Origin: Actinomycetes bacterium
Lineage (GTDB): Bacteria > Actinomycetota > Acidimicrobiia > Acidimicrobiales > RAAP-2
Direction: 5' to 3'
Length of the DNA: 64,000 nucleotides
NCBI GenBank assembly: GCA_021793515.1
Contig: JAJYSP010000005.1
Location: 1-64,000, forward strand
The notes under the pieces were generated by a model. That model saw only the letters and a program-made list of their open reading frames with translations, ran no database searches and was not told where the DNA came from. The translations under genes were made by a program, and so were the position numbers. Below, piece by piece: positions 1-8,939 of this stretch. How positions within the stretch are numbered: the first letter of the stretch is position 1; each line of letters opens with the position of its first letter.

Positions 1-1
1 C

Positions 2-769
2 ATCCTCACCTTCCCGGCCAACCCGGCCGAGTGCTTCGAGTTCGCCGTCACGTCCTTTGACCTGGCCGAGCGCTTCCAGACGCCGGTCTTCATGCTGACC
101 GACCTCGACATCGGCATGAACGACTGGGTCGTGCCCAAGCTCACCTGGGACGACTCGTTCGTCCCTGACCGCGGTCGCGTCCTCAACGACGAGGACCTGG
201 CGGGGATGAAGGAGTTCTTCCGCTACGCCAACGCCGACGCCGAGCACGTGGCCGCGCGCACCGTGCCGGGCTCGGACTCCAAGGGCGCGTACTTCATCCG
301 AGGATCCGGCCACGACATGTTCGGCCGCTACACCGAGGACCCGGCGGAGTACCAGGAGGTCGTCGACCGGCTGAAGCTCAAGCACGCCGCCGCGGCCACC
401 CACGTCCCGGCCCCGATTGTGATCACGAAGCCCAACGCCTCGATCGGCATCATCACGCTCGGCAGCTGTGACCTCGCGGTGCGCGAGGCCATCGACGAGC
501 TCGCCGAACGCGGGCTGCCCGCCGACTACATGCGCGTGCGCGGGTTCCCGTTCGTCGCTGACGTGCGGGCCTTCGTCGAAAGCCACGAGCACTGCTTCGT
601 CGTCGAACAGAACCGCGACGGCCAGCTGCGCTCGCTCATCAGCGTCGAAACCGGCGTTGCGATCGAGTCGATGCACTCGATCCTCGCCTACGGCGGCTTC
701 CCGCTCAGCGCGGCCCAGGTCGTCGACGGCGTCGTCGGACACGGCATCATCGAACAGTTGGAGGACTGA
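2..769 (+). CDS. korA: 2-oxoacid:ferredoxin oxidoreductase alpha subunit (5' truncated by window edge)
   Basis: Open from the left edge (frame 2) to a TGA at 767-769, giving the last 255 residues. The visible part begins inside the domain that precedes the conserved DLD-IGMNDW segment and continues through the C-terminal half typical of KorA-type subunits. This subunit pairs with the TPP-binding subunit encoded next to oxidise a 2-oxoacid (2-oxoglutarate most likely) to the acyl-CoA with ferredoxin as electron acceptor. The stop is 1 nt before the GTG of korB, so translation is probably coupled. The substrate cannot be fixed from sequence alone; the start lies outside the window. Confidence 0.88.
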   Translation: MLTFPANPAECFEFAVTSFDLAERFQTPVFMLTDLDIGMNDWVVPKLTWDDSFVPDRGRVLNDEDLAGMKEFFRYANADAEHVAARTVPGSDSKGAYFIRGSGHDMFGRYTEDPAEYQEVVDRLKLKHAAAATHVPAPIVITKPNASIGIITLGSCDLAVREAIDELAERGLPADYMRVRGFPFVADVRAFVESHEHCFVVEQNRDGQLRSLISVETGVAIESMHSILAYGGFPLSAAQVVDGVVGHGIIEQLED

Positions 770-770
770 C

Positions 771-1826
771 GTGCCATCGATCACCAAACCACTGATCCCG
801 CTCGCCCCGCTCGCGAAGAACGAGCTCGGCCTGACGATCCGCGACTACGAGGGCGCGATGTCCACGCTCTGCGCGGGCTGCGGCCACGACTCGATCACCG
901 CGGCGATCACCCACACCTTCTGGGAACTGTCGACGCCACCGCACATGATCGCCAAGCTGAGCGGCATCGGCTGCTCGAGCAAGACCCCGACCTACTTCGT
1001 GCGCGGCGCCCACGGCTTCAACTCGGCCCACGGGCGCATGGCGACGATCGCCACCGGCGCGGCCGCGGCGAACCGCGAGTTGACCTACATCGGTGTCTCG
1101 GGTGACGGCGACTCGCTGTCGATCGGTATCGGCCACCTCGCCCACGCGATCCGTCGCAACGTGAACATGGTCTACGTCATCGAGAACAACGGCGTCTACG
1201 GACTCACCAAGGGTCAGCTCTCGGCCTCGGCCGACATCGGCACGCGCCCGAAGAAGGGTGACGCCAACGTCGTGGCCCCGATCGACCCGATCATGCTCGG
1301 ACTCGCGATGGGCGCGACGTTCCTCGCGCGCAGCTTCTCGGGTGACAAGGAGCAGCTGATCCCGATCCTGAAGGCGGCGGTCGCCCACAACGGCCTCGCG
1401 CTGATCGACGTGATCAGCCCGTGCGTGACCTTCAACGACCACGAGGGCTCAACCAAGAGCTACCGCTTCATGCGTGAGCACGAGGTGAAGGAGGTCCTCA
1501 CCGACTTCGTGCCCGAGCGCGAGGAGATCGCCGTCGCCATCGGCGGCCACGACACGCGCTCGGTCACGATGCACGACGGCAGCGTCATCACGTTCCGCTC
1601 GGTGCCCGAGGGCTACGACCCGACGAACCGGATCTCGGTCGAGGAGTACATCCGCGACCACCAGCGCCTCGGCGAGGTCGTCACCGGACTGCTGTACCTC
1701 GACGAGAGCGCCCCGAGCATGCACGAGATCAACCACACGCCCGTCGAGGGTCTCAACAAGCTCCCCTTCGAGGCGCTCTGTCCCGGCAGCGCAGTCTTGG
1801 AAGACCTGATGGCGGACTTCCGCTAA
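771..1826 (+). CDS. korB: 2-oxoacid:ferredoxin oxidoreductase beta subunit
   Basis: 351 aa. GTG start chosen because it follows the korA stop by 1 nt and begins the conserved N-terminus. Near residues 35-40 it has CAGCGHD, a typical Fe-S/TPP-proximal motif of these beta subunits. The TPP-Mg motif GDGD...ENNGVYGLTKGQ lies around residues 105-145. With korA it forms a CoA-dependent 2-oxoacid (probably 2-oxoglutarate) ferredoxin oxidoreductase, a TCA-cycle step alternative to the dehydrogenase complex. An aconitase gene lies 40 kb away. Followed by a strong hairpin terminator. Confidence 0.9.
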   Translation: MPSITKPLIPLAPLAKNELGLTIRDYEGAMSTLCAGCGHDSITAAITHTFWELSTPPHMIAKLSGIGCSSKTPTYFVRGAHGFNSAHGRMATIATGAAAANRELTYIGVSGDGDSLSIGIGHLAHAIRRNVNMVYVIENNGVYGLTKGQLSASADIGTRPKKGDANVVAPIDPIMLGLAMGATFLARSFSGDKEQLIPILKAAVAHNGLALIDVISPCVTFNDHEGSTKSYRFMREHEVKEVLTDFVPEREEIAVAIGGHDTRSVTMHDGSVITFRSVPEGYDPTNRISVEEYIRDHQRLGEVVTGLLYLDESAPSMHEINHTPVEGLNKLPFEALCPGSAVLEDLMADFR

Positions 1827-1843
1827 CCAGGCACGAAACGCAC

Positions 1844-1880
1844 CGACGACGCCCGGTCCCTTGTGGACCGGGCGTCGTCG
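1844..1880. terminator. Perfect 16-bp hairpin between korB and cobB
   Basis: Left arm CGACGACGCCCGGTCC (1844-1859), 5-nt loop, and exact complement at 1865-1880. It sits 17 nt after the korB stop and 15 nt beyond the cobB stop on the other strand, so it can serve both convergent genes. There is no clear T-run, as is common in high-GC actinobacteria. Confidence 0.8.
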
Positions 1881-1895
1881 ACTCCCGATTCTTCG

Positions 1896-3275
1896 CTACC
1901 CGTGTCCTGACTCGTGCCCGCCGTGCGCGCTGGCCGCGGCGACGAAGCGTTGCGCCAGTTCGGGCGTCGCGGCTAGGTGCTGGTGGAGATAGCTCGCAAA
2001 GAGCGTTGGCGTGTTCACCCCGCCCGGTGCGGTCCCGAAGCGACCGGCGAGGTCCATCCCCTCGCCCGCCGGCGTCACGGTTGAGCGGTGGAACTCGTGC
2101 CCGCGCAGTGCCGTGCCCGCCGGGCCGAAGATCCCTGGGCCCCTCGTGGTCGCGCGTCGGTAGCCGAGAGTCAAGCGTTCGGTCATCGTCGCGTGGGTCC
2201 CCACGAGCACACCCGCCATCGGCGTCTCGTCGAGCGACTCACAGAGCCACAGGTAGCCCCCGCACTCCGCCCAGGTGACAAGTCCCGCGCCGACCCGCGC
2301 GCGCACGTCGCCGAGGAGCCGCTCGTTCTGGGCCAACGCGCTCGCGTAGACCTCGGGGAACCCACCGCCGGCGTAGAGCGCGGCGCAGTCGGCCGGCAGC
2401 GCCTCGTCAAGAAGGGGGTCGACCTCGACGAGCTCGGCGCCGGCCTCGGCGAGCAGGGCAAGGTTCTCGGGGTAGACGAAGCTGAAGGCCTTGCCCACGC
2501 AGAGTGCGACGCGCGCGTGAGCGACGAACGCCGCGTGGGGGACGTCGTCCACCTCGTGGGTCGGTGCGCCGGTGGCGATGGCGACGAGCGCCGCGAGGTC
2601 GACGTCGCGTGCGATGACCGCGCCGAGTCGCGCGACCGAGTCGCGCGTCTTCTCGGGGGTCTCGACCACGGGCACGAGCCCGAGGTGGCGTTCGCGCCAC
2701 GTGAGGGCGTCGTCGTGTCCGAGCACGCCGAGCACCGCCACCCCGAGCGGCGCGAGCGCCTCACGGAGCAACGTCGCGTGCCCCTCGCTGGCGACCCGGT
2801 TAAGGATCACGCCCGCGACGTTGACCGAGGGATCAAAGCGCGTAAAGCCGTGCACGAGCGCCGCGACCGAGCCGCTCATCGCCGAGGCGTCCACGACGAG
2901 CACCACCGGAGCATCGAGCAGCCGGCTGACCGCCGCGGTCGAACCATCGACGCCGGTCTCGCCCGCGCCGTCGAAGAGCCCCATGACACCCTCGACGACG
3001 AGCACGTCCGCGCCGCGCGACGCGCGCGCCGCCTGTCGGCGCACCACGTCCTCACCCGCGAGGAAGACGTCGAGCGAGCGGCCGGGCCGACCCGTCGCGA
3101 CGGCGTGATAACTCGGATCGATGAAGTCGGGGCCGACCTTGGCCGAGGCGACGCGAAGCCCCGAGGCGACGAGGGCCGCCATCACGCCCGTGGCGACGGT
3201 GGTCTTACCGACGCCGGAGTGCGTGCCGGCGACGACGATCCGAGGTCCGAGGCGCGCGATGGGCCATGGTACCAG
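1896..3275 (-). CDS. cobB: Cobyrinate a,c-diamide synthase
   Basis: ATP- and glutamine-dependent amidation of the a and c side chains of cobyrinate. The frame contains the N-terminal P-loop AGTHSGVGKT, and the C-terminal half is a class-I glutamine amidotransferase domain (WAECGGYLWLCES with the nucleophile Cys). The first ATG/GTG codons (3182-3185) lie downstream of the P-loop, so the true start must be upstream. The frame is open only to a stop at 3278-3276, and no ATG, GTG or TTG precedes the P-loop, leaving CTG at 3275 (used here, 459 aa) or a rarer codon. It is separated from the main cobalamin operon by a plus-strand DUF6027/FhuF pair that starts 37 nt away and diverges from it. Confidence 0.8.
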   Translation of the reverse strand: MVPWPIARLGPRIVVAGTHSGVGKTTVATGVMAALVASGLRVASAKVGPDFIDPSYHAVATGRPGRSLDVFLAGEDVVRRQAARASRGADVLVVEGVMGLFDGAGETGVDGSTAAVSRLLDAPVVLVVDASAMSGSVAALVHGFTRFDPSVNVAGVILNRVASEGHATLLREALAPLGVAVLGVLGHDDALTWRERHLGLVPVVETPEKTRDSVARLGAVIARDVDLAALVAIATGAPTHEVDDVPHAAFVAHARVALCVGKAFSFVYPENLALLAEAGAELVEVDPLLDEALPADCAALYAGGGFPEVYASALAQNERLLGDVRARVGAGLVTWAECGGYLWLCESLDETPMAGVLVGTHATMTERLTLGYRRATTRGPGIFGPAGTALRGHEFHRSTVTPAGEGMDLAGRFGTAPGGVNTPTLFASYLHQHLAATPELAQRFVAAASAHGGHESGHG

Positions 3276-3312
3276 TCACCGCCGTCGCCACCGGGCCGGT
3301 ACGCTCGTCCCG

Positions 3313-3702
3313 ATGGACAGAGCCGCGCGCGAGCCCGCCGACGAGGTCGTCGCTCTCGAGCGCTACCGCGGACCGTGGGCAAATGACGACCCCGACGCCA
3401 ACTTCAAGGCCGACGTCGCGCTCTACGCCAACCTCGACCCGCTCGTGACCCTGCGGGGGCTCGGTACGGCGACTGGACTGTCGGTCGGAGCACTCGCGCA
3501 CTACGTGCTCGCTCGCTACGCGACCACCGGCAGCGCCGGCCTGCTCGAACTCGGCCCGACGATGGTCGAGCGCCTCTGGGCACCCGTCGAGCTCGCCGAG
3601 GCGAGCGCGACCGACGAGGCGCGCCTCGCCGCCTACCACGAGCTGCGCGCGCTGTTGTCGTGGTTGCGCGTTCCCCTCGAGGGTGACGGCGGCTACTCGT
3701 GA
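3313..3702 (+). CDS. DUF6027 family protein
   Basis: 129 aa, no signal peptide or membrane segment. The sequence (RYRGPWANDDPDANFKAD near residue 20, then LRGLGTATGLSVGALAHYVLARY, then LLELGP) matches my recollection of the actinobacterial DUF6027 family, whose function is unknown. The middle resembles a helix-turn-helix (TATGLSVGALAHYVLARY), so DNA binding is possible but unproven. ATG chosen by the conserved N-terminus. It ends overlapping the GTG of the FhuF-like gene by 4 nt (GTGA), so the two are co-translated; a role in iron or siderophore handling is an inference from that partner. Confidence 0.65.
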   Translation: MDRAAREPADEVVALERYRGPWANDDPDANFKADVALYANLDPLVTLRGLGTATGLSVGALAHYVLARYATTGSAGLLELGPTMVERLWAPVELAEASATDEARLAAYHELRALLSWLRVPLEGDGGYS

Positions 3703-4538
3703 GCCTCACCTGGCGAGACGGTGACGAGGCCGCGGCGAGTCTCGAGGCCGCCATCGCGCTCGTGGGCGCGTCGCTGTCCTACCTACGCGCCGAGGTCGGG
3801 CCGCGCTCGACGGTGGCGATCGGCGAACCCGTGCGCGACGACGCGTGGTTCAGCTGTGGCGACTTGCTCCAAAGCCCGGACTGGCTCACCGCGACGATGC
3901 ACGACACCGGGCGCGAGCTCGGCACCGAAGACCCGGTCGTCGCCGCGTCGCTCTTCGTCCAGAACTACGCCTATCGCGTCTTCACCCTCGCGGTGGCGTG
4001 CGTCACCGTCGCGGGCGTGCTGCCCGACTCGTCGCCGGCGACGATGGCCGTGTCGATGCGTCGCGGCCGACCGGCCTCACTCGCCTACCTCGACGCGCGC
4101 GTCGCGACGCTGGACCCGGCGGCGCTGCGCTGCGACCCCCGCCTCGGCGAGGACGTCGTCGACGAGCTCCTCGGGGTCGTCACGACCCACCTCAGTGCCC
4201 TCGTCGAGTCCGTTCGCGCGACGACGCGCGTCGGCAACCGCCTGCTCTGGGGCAACGTCGCGGCCTCCTGCGCCGTCGCCTTTCGAACGCTCGAGGGCGT
4301 GCTCGGGCCATGGGTGCGCCCGCTCGGTGAGTCCTTCCTCGAGCGCTCACCGTCGAGCATGCAAGGACTCGGGTCCTACCTGCTCGTCGAACGTGACGCG
4401 CGACACGGCTGGTTCTTCGAACGAACCACCTGCTGTCTCTACGACCGTCTCCCGGGGGCCGTGCGCTGCGCCGACTGCAGCCGCACGCCGCGCGACGAGC
4501 GCCGCGACGCCTACTGGCGCTCGCTCGGCGACGGCTGA
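3699..4538 (+). CDS. FhuF-like siderophore-iron reductase family protein
   Basis: 279 aa. The C-terminus carries CC-x10-C-x2-C (CCLYDRLPGAVRCADC, about residues 244-259), the 2Fe-2S ligand pattern of FhuF/ferric-siderophore reductases. The preceding region (FVQNYAYR, LLWGNVAASCAVAF) fits the same family. It probably reduces ferric chelates in the cytoplasm. GTG start overlaps the DUF6027 stop. The last 28 nt overlap the 3' end of cobQ on the other strand. Its position inside a cobalamin locus is odd; reduction of Co in corrinoids is a speculative alternative. Confidence 0.72.
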   Translation: MSLTWRDGDEAAASLEAAIALVGASLSYLRAEVGPRSTVAIGEPVRDDAWFSCGDLLQSPDWLTATMHDTGRELGTEDPVVAASLFVQNYAYRVFTLAVACVTVAGVLPDSSPATMAVSMRRGRPASLAYLDARVATLDPAALRCDPRLGEDVVDELLGVVTTHLSALVESVRATTRVGNRLLWGNVAASCAVAFRTLEGVLGPWVRPLGESFLERSPSSMQGLGSYLLVERDARHGWFFERTTCCLYDRLPGAVRCADCSRTPRDERRDAYWRSLGDG

Positions 4539-6037
4539 GGCGCGTCGAGGGCGAGTTGGACCCGCGCGGGTCGGCGCCCGCTGACGCCGCGCTCGACGAG
4601 GGTGAGCAAGGCCCCCACGTCGAGGTGCTCGTCCACGAGGTCGGCCAGCGCCTCGATGCGGGCCTCACGACGGTCCTCGAAGCAGGTCGACGGTGAGACG
4701 ACGACGCGTTTGCCCCTCGCGCGCGCGAGCTCGGTGAGAAAGGTCCGGCGCCACTCGTCGTTCTCGAAGAGTCCGTGCCAGGTCGTGCCCGAGACCGCGC
4801 CCACGACGCAGCCCTCGTCACCGACGAGGCCCTCGCCGGCCTCGCGCGTGACGACCCCGTGGTGGATCTGGTAGCCCGTGACCGTCGTGCCGTTCGCGAG
4901 ACGTGCGCTCGGGCGCGCCAGCACCTTGCGCGCGGCGAACTCGGTGCGCACCGTCAGCAGGCCGAGTCCGTCGACGCGTTCACTCGCGCTCTCGATCCCG
5001 TCGACGATCTCGCGCCCGAGCATCTGGTAGCCACCGCAGATGCCCATGATCGGCGCGCCCGACGCGGCGCGGCGCGCGAGGGCGACGTCAAAGCCCCGCG
5101 CCCGCAGCCAGCCGAGGTCCGAGACGGTGGCGCGCGTGCCCGGCAGGATCACGAGGTCACAGCCGGCCATCGCCTCGGGCCGGTGCAGCGCGCGCACGAT
5201 GACCCCCGGCTCGTCGATGAGCGGGTCGAGGTCGGTCAGGTTCGAGGCCCGCGGCAGGGCCACGACCCCGATCACGAGCACGTCGTCGCCGAGGGGGGCG
5301 GGCCCGTCGGCCCACGACGAGAAGTCCGTCATGTCCTCGGTGTCCACCTCACGCCCGGCGAGCACGGGCAGGACCCCGAACACCGGACGGTCCGTCATCG
5401 AGGTCAACCGGTCGAGGCCACCCTCGAGCAGCGATCGGGTCCCGCGGAACTTGTTGATCACGATCCCGCGTACGAGGTCCTGATCGGCACCGTCGAGCAC
5501 GGCGAGGGTGCCGACGAGGCTCGCGAAGACCCCACCGCGGTCGATGTCGCCGACGAGGATCGCGGGGACGCGCGCCGCGGCGGCGAACCCGAGGTTCACG
5601 ATGTCACTGGCGCGCAGATTGATCTCGGCCGGACTGCCCGCACCCTCACAGATCACGACGTCGAAACGACGGCGCAGGTCGTCGTGGGCCTCGACGACGA
5701 GCTCGAGCAGGTCACCCTTGGCGCGCCAGCGCTCCCCGTCGAGCTCACCGGCCGGCTGACCCAGCACGACCAGTTGGCTCGCGACGTCCGAGCCCGGTTT
5801 GAGCAGCACCGGGTTCATGCGGACCTCGGGCTCGACGCGCGCGGCGCGCGCCTGGACGACCTGGGCGCGACCCATCTCGCCGTTCTCGCTCGTGACGTAG
5901 GAGTTGAGCGACATGTTCTGGGCCTTGAAGGGCGCGACGGCGATCCCGCGACGGCGAAGCGACCGACAAAGACCGGTGACGACCGTCGACTTGCCGGCGC
6001 CCGAGGAGGTCCCGAGCACGAGCAGTGAGCCACTCAC
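4511..6037 (-). CDS. cobQ: Cobyric acid synthase
   Basis: 508 aa, usual length. N-terminal P-loop-like GTSSGAGKST (residues 9-18) followed by KAQNMSLNSYVT, the ATP/substrate region of CobQ. The C-terminal glutaminase domain includes GICGGYQMLG with the catalytic Cys and a later H-x-GLFEN segment. It performs the four amidations (b, d, e, g) of adenosylcobyrinate a,c-diamide. GTG start overlaps the cobT stop by 4 nt (GTGA), showing coupling. Last gene of the riboswitch-headed operon. Confidence 0.95.
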   Translation of the reverse strand: MSGSLLVLGTSSGAGKSTVVTGLCRSLRRRGIAVAPFKAQNMSLNSYVTSENGEMGRAQVVQARAARVEPEVRMNPVLLKPGSDVASQLVVLGQPAGELDGERWRAKGDLLELVVEAHDDLRRRFDVVICEGAGSPAEINLRASDIVNLGFAAAARVPAILVGDIDRGGVFASLVGTLAVLDGADQDLVRGIVINKFRGTRSLLEGGLDRLTSMTDRPVFGVLPVLAGREVDTEDMTDFSSWADGPAPLGDDVLVIGVVALPRASNLTDLDPLIDEPGVIVRALHRPEAMAGCDLVILPGTRATVSDLGWLRARGFDVALARRAASGAPIMGICGGYQMLGREIVDGIESASERVDGLGLLTVRTEFAARKVLARPSARLANGTTVTGYQIHHGVVTREAGEGLVGDEGCVVGAVSGTTWHGLFENDEWRRTFLTELARARGKRVVVSPSTCFEDRREARIEALADLVDEHLDVGALLTLVERGVSGRRPARVQLALDAPQPSPSERQ

Positions 6038-7104
6038 GCGTCGCGCTCGCTCACCCCGGCGGACTCGAAGGTCGCCATCTCGCCCACGATCTTCGCGGCC
6101 GCCTGGACGAGCGGCACCGCGAGCGCGGCGCCACTGCCCTCGCCGAGGCGCAGGCTGAGATCGAGTAGCGGCGCGACCCCTAGGTGGGCGAGGGCGACCG
6201 TAGCGCCCGGCTCACTGGAGCGGTGCCCGCCGATGAGGTAGCCCGTCACCGCGGGGGCCAGGGCCGCGGCCACCGTCGCCGCGGCGAGCGCGATCACGCC
6301 GTCGATCACGACCGGCACGCGCCCAGCCGCTCCGGCGAGGACAAACCCCGCGAGCGCCGCGATCTCCAGTCCCCCAACCTCGCTCAGGACCTCGAGGGGC
6401 GTCGCGTCGGGCGCGAGACGCGCCAGCGCACCGGTGATGACACTGACCTTCAGCCGCCAGGTCTCGTCGTCGATACCGGTGCCGCGACCGGTGACCTCGC
6501 TCGGGCTCGCGCCCGTCAACGCCGCGATCAGGGCCGCGGATGGTGTCGTGTTGCCGATGCCCATGTCGCCGGTCGCGAGGAGCTGGGCCCCGGCCTCGAG
6601 CGCGTCGCGTGCGACCTCGGCGCCCACGGCCAACGCCGCGCGGGTCTGCTCGGGGGTCATGGCCGCCTCGTCCGCGAGGTTCTTTGTCCCGAGCGCGACG
6701 TTGCGACGCACCAGACCCACGGCGTCGCCGGGGATCGGGGTGGCCACCCCGACGTCTACGACGGTGACCTTCGCCCCCGCGTGACGCGCGAGCACGTTGA
6801 TCGCCGCCCCGCCAGCGCAGAAGTTCGCGACCATCTGGGCGGTGACCTCACTCGGCCACGGGGTGACCCCGGCGCGGGTGACCCCGTGGTCACCGGCGAA
6901 GACGCAGATCGTCGCCGACGCGGGCACCGGCGGCGGGCAGACGCCCGCGATCGCGGCGAGCTGGGTCCCGATCGACTCGAGCAGTCCGAGCGAGCCGGCG
7001 GGCTTGGTGAGCCGACCCTGCAACACGCGCGCCGCCTCGGCCGCCGCGTCGTCCACCGGGACGATTCGGGCGAGCAACGCCTCCAACGATTCCGTACGCT
7101 CCAT
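6034..7104 (-). CDS. cobT: Nicotinate-nucleotide:dimethylbenzimidazole phosphoribosyltransferase
   Basis: 356 aa, full length. LTKPAGSLGLLE near the N-terminus, FAGDHGVTRAGVTPWPSEVT, and the GDMGIGNTTPSAALIAALTG and GGLEIAALAGF blocks are CobT signatures. It activates the lower-ligand base as an alpha-ribotide for joining to cobinamide-GDP. ATG start with GGAGAGACCC just upstream. Twelve nucleotides after the preceding aminotransferase gene. Confidence 0.96.
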   Translation of the reverse strand: MERTESLEALLARIVPVDDAAAEAARVLQGRLTKPAGSLGLLESIGTQLAAIAGVCPPPVPASATICVFAGDHGVTRAGVTPWPSEVTAQMVANFCAGGAAINVLARHAGAKVTVVDVGVATPIPGDAVGLVRRNVALGTKNLADEAAMTPEQTRAALAVGAEVARDALEAGAQLLATGDMGIGNTTPSAALIAALTGASPSEVTGRGTGIDDETWRLKVSVITGALARLAPDATPLEVLSEVGGLEIAALAGFVLAGAAGRVPVVIDGVIALAAATVAAALAPAVTGYLIGGHRSSEPGATVALAHLGVAPLLDLSLRLGEGSGAALAVPLVQAAAKIVGEMATFESAGVSERDA

Positions 7105-7116
7105 GGGTCTCTCCTT

Positions 7117-8013
7117 CTACTCGGTCGTCTGTTCCAGCAAGGGTGTAGCCGCGAGCGCTGACTCGAGCCGGGCGAGCCCCGCCTCGTCGGGCACGGCGAT
7201 GCGCACGACCCCGGGCATCGCGAAGTTGGTGCAGTCACGCGTGACGACCAGTGACTCGAGCAACGCATCGCGCAGACCGGGGCGCGCAACGAGCACCCAG
7301 TTCGCGTCCGAGGGCGCGGCGACGAGGCCGTAGCGCGCGAGCAGGGTGACGAGGTCCTCGCGCAGCGCGGCGATCCCCGCCGCCGTCGCCGCGAGGTCGA
7401 TCGGCGCCAACAGGTCGGCGAGGGACTCACCGGCGAGGCCGTTGAGCGACCAGGTCGGCTGGGCCCGCCGACACCGCTCGATGAGTTCAGGATCGGCGAG
7501 CACGTAGCCAACGCGCAGACCCGGGCAGGCGAGCAGTTTGGTGAGCGAGCCGACCACCACCGCGTCGTCGCCGCGGGTCCACGTCCCCGTCGCCATCGGG
7601 TAGAAGGCCTCGTCCCACACACCGGCGCGCTCGGAGGCGGCCGCGAGCAGTCCCGTGGGGTTGTGCGGGTTCGAGCGCCACCGCGGTCCACCGGCGCGCG
7701 GGTGCAGCGCGAACTCCGGCTCAACGACGGTGCCACCGAGTTGAGCGGCCACGAGCGTGATCGCCTCGGCGCCGCCGTTGGTGAGTAGCAGTCGCTCCCT
7801 CGCCACACCCATCACCTCGGCGAGCGCCGCGGTCGCGGGTCGGGCGTCGGGGTAGCGACCGAGGGCGTCGAGGTGGCGCGCGATCGTGGGCCGCGGGTCG
7901 GGCGCGACCGGATTGAGCGACTGGGAGAGGTCGAGCACGTCAGCGACCGCCACGCCGAGGGCGCGCGCGATCACGGCCCCGTCGCCGCCGTGGGTGGCCG
8001 GGGTCAGGCCCAC
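7117..8013 (-). CDS. PLP-dependent aminotransferase fold protein of cobalamin synthesis (CobC/CobD, threonine-phosphate decarboxylase type)
   Basis: 298 aa, fold type I. Near the N-terminus LDLSQSLNPVAPDP is the expected variant of the D-x-SxNxNP motif. NPHNPTG and the PLP lysine in GSLTKLLACPGLRVGY are present. It should supply (R)-1-aminopropan-2-ol phosphate for the nucleotide loop. It is somewhat shorter than usual (about 330-360 aa), with a reduced segment before NPHNPTG where part of the large domain seems missing. GTG start overlaps the cbiB stop. A histidinol-phosphate aminotransferase is the main alternative; the operon argues against it. Confidence 0.8.
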   Translation of the reverse strand: MGLTPATHGGDGAVIARALGVAVADVLDLSQSLNPVAPDPRPTIARHLDALGRYPDARPATAALAEVMGVARERLLLTNGGAEAITLVAAQLGGTVVEPEFALHPRAGGPRWRSNPHNPTGLLAAASERAGVWDEAFYPMATGTWTRGDDAVVVGSLTKLLACPGLRVGYVLADPELIERCRRAQPTWSLNGLAGESLADLLAPIDLAATAAGIAALREDLVTLLARYGLVAAPSDANWVLVARPGLRDALLESLVVTRDCTNFAMPGVVRIAVPDEAGLARLESALAATPLLEQTTE

Positions 8014-8939
8014 GACGCCCCACGCATTCGACGCCGGGTTACGAGGGTCGCCACTGCGACCAGGGCGAGCCCGAGGGCCACGGTCACGTCGCGACTGAGT
8101 CGGCGCGCGGCTTCGATGTCGCCGGCGCGCGCCGGGCGACCCGCACCGAGCGGGGGCCGGACCTCGACGCGCTCGCCGTAGACGTTGCGCCCACCGAGGG
8201 TGAGCCCGAGCGCCGCGGCGAAGGCGGCCTCAGCGACCCCGGAGTTTGGGGAGGGGTGGGCCGGCGCCTGAACGCGCACGGCGTGCAGCACCGCGCGCGC
8301 GCGGCGCGGGCGAACCATCGCGACGAGTGCGGCGGTGACGCGCGCGGGCACCCAGTTGGCGACGTCGTCCAGGCGCGCGGCCGCGGTGCCGAAGTGCCGG
8401 TAGCGCAGCGAGCGGTGCCCGACCATCGCGTCCATCGTGTTGATCGCGCGATAGCCGAGGGTGCCACGCGCGCCGAGCACGGCCGCGAAGAGCGCTGGGG
8501 CGACGATCGCGTCGACCGTGTTCTCGGCGAGTGACTCGACAACCGCGCGCGCCACCTCGGCCTCGTCGAGTGCACGCGGGTCACGCCCGACCAGTGCGGT
8601 GAGCCTCGCACGGGCCGCCTCGAGGTCCCCCGCCTCGAGGGGCGAAGCGACCGACGACGCACTCGAGGCGAGTGAACGCCCGCCGACGCTGAGGGCCGTG
8701 GCGAGCGCGGTCGAACTCACGAGGCGCCCGGCGATCAGACCGATCGCGAGCCCGGCGCCGGCGTAGCCGACGCCCGCCGCGCGTTCGTCGCGGTAGAGCC
8801 GTTCCTCGATCGCGCCCATCAACGTTCCGAAGTGCACGAGGGGGTGCCATCGCGTCGGCGGCTCGCCGAACGCCCGGTCCAGACCGAGACCGATCGCGGC
8901 ACCGACCAGGCGCCGCGCGGGGATCACCGCAGCGCCCAT
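8004..8939 (-). CDS. cbiB: Adenosylcobinamide-phosphate synthase
   Basis: 311 aa membrane protein (also called CobD in the aerobic naming). Motifs: LDRAFGEPPTRWHPLVHFG near residues 19-38, ENTVDAIVAPALFA, YRAINTMDAMVGH, DDVANWVPARVTA and HPSPNSGVAEAAFAAALG. It joins the aminopropanol (phosphate) arm to adenosylcobyric acid. ATG at 8939 gives the conserved N-terminus and overlaps the end of cobS by 16 nt; an upstream extension lacks family similarity. Confidence 0.94.
   Translation of the reverse strand: MGAAVIPARRLVGAAIGLGLDRAFGEPPTRWHPLVHFGTLMGAIEERLYRDERAAGVGYAGAGLAIGLIAGRLVSSTALATALSVGGRSLASSASSVASPLEAGDLEAARARLTALVGRDPRALDEAEVARAVVESLAENTVDAIVAPALFAAVLGARGTLGYRAINTMDAMVGHRSLRYRHFGTAAARLDDVANWVPARVTAALVAMVRPRRARAVLHAVRVQAPAHPSPNSGVAEAAFAAALGLTLGGRNVYGERVEVRPPLGAGRPARAGDIEAARRLSRDVTVALGLALVAVATLVTRRRMRGASWA

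Noticed and set aside
747-1736. Long minus-strand ORFs opposite korB
   Set aside because: Arg/His/Val-rich products without motifs; they are antisense shadows of the clear KorB frame in high-GC DNA.
2088-3386. 432-aa plus-strand frame opposite cobB
   Set aside because: Composition (R, H, E, G repeats) and lack of domains mark it as the antisense shadow of cobB.
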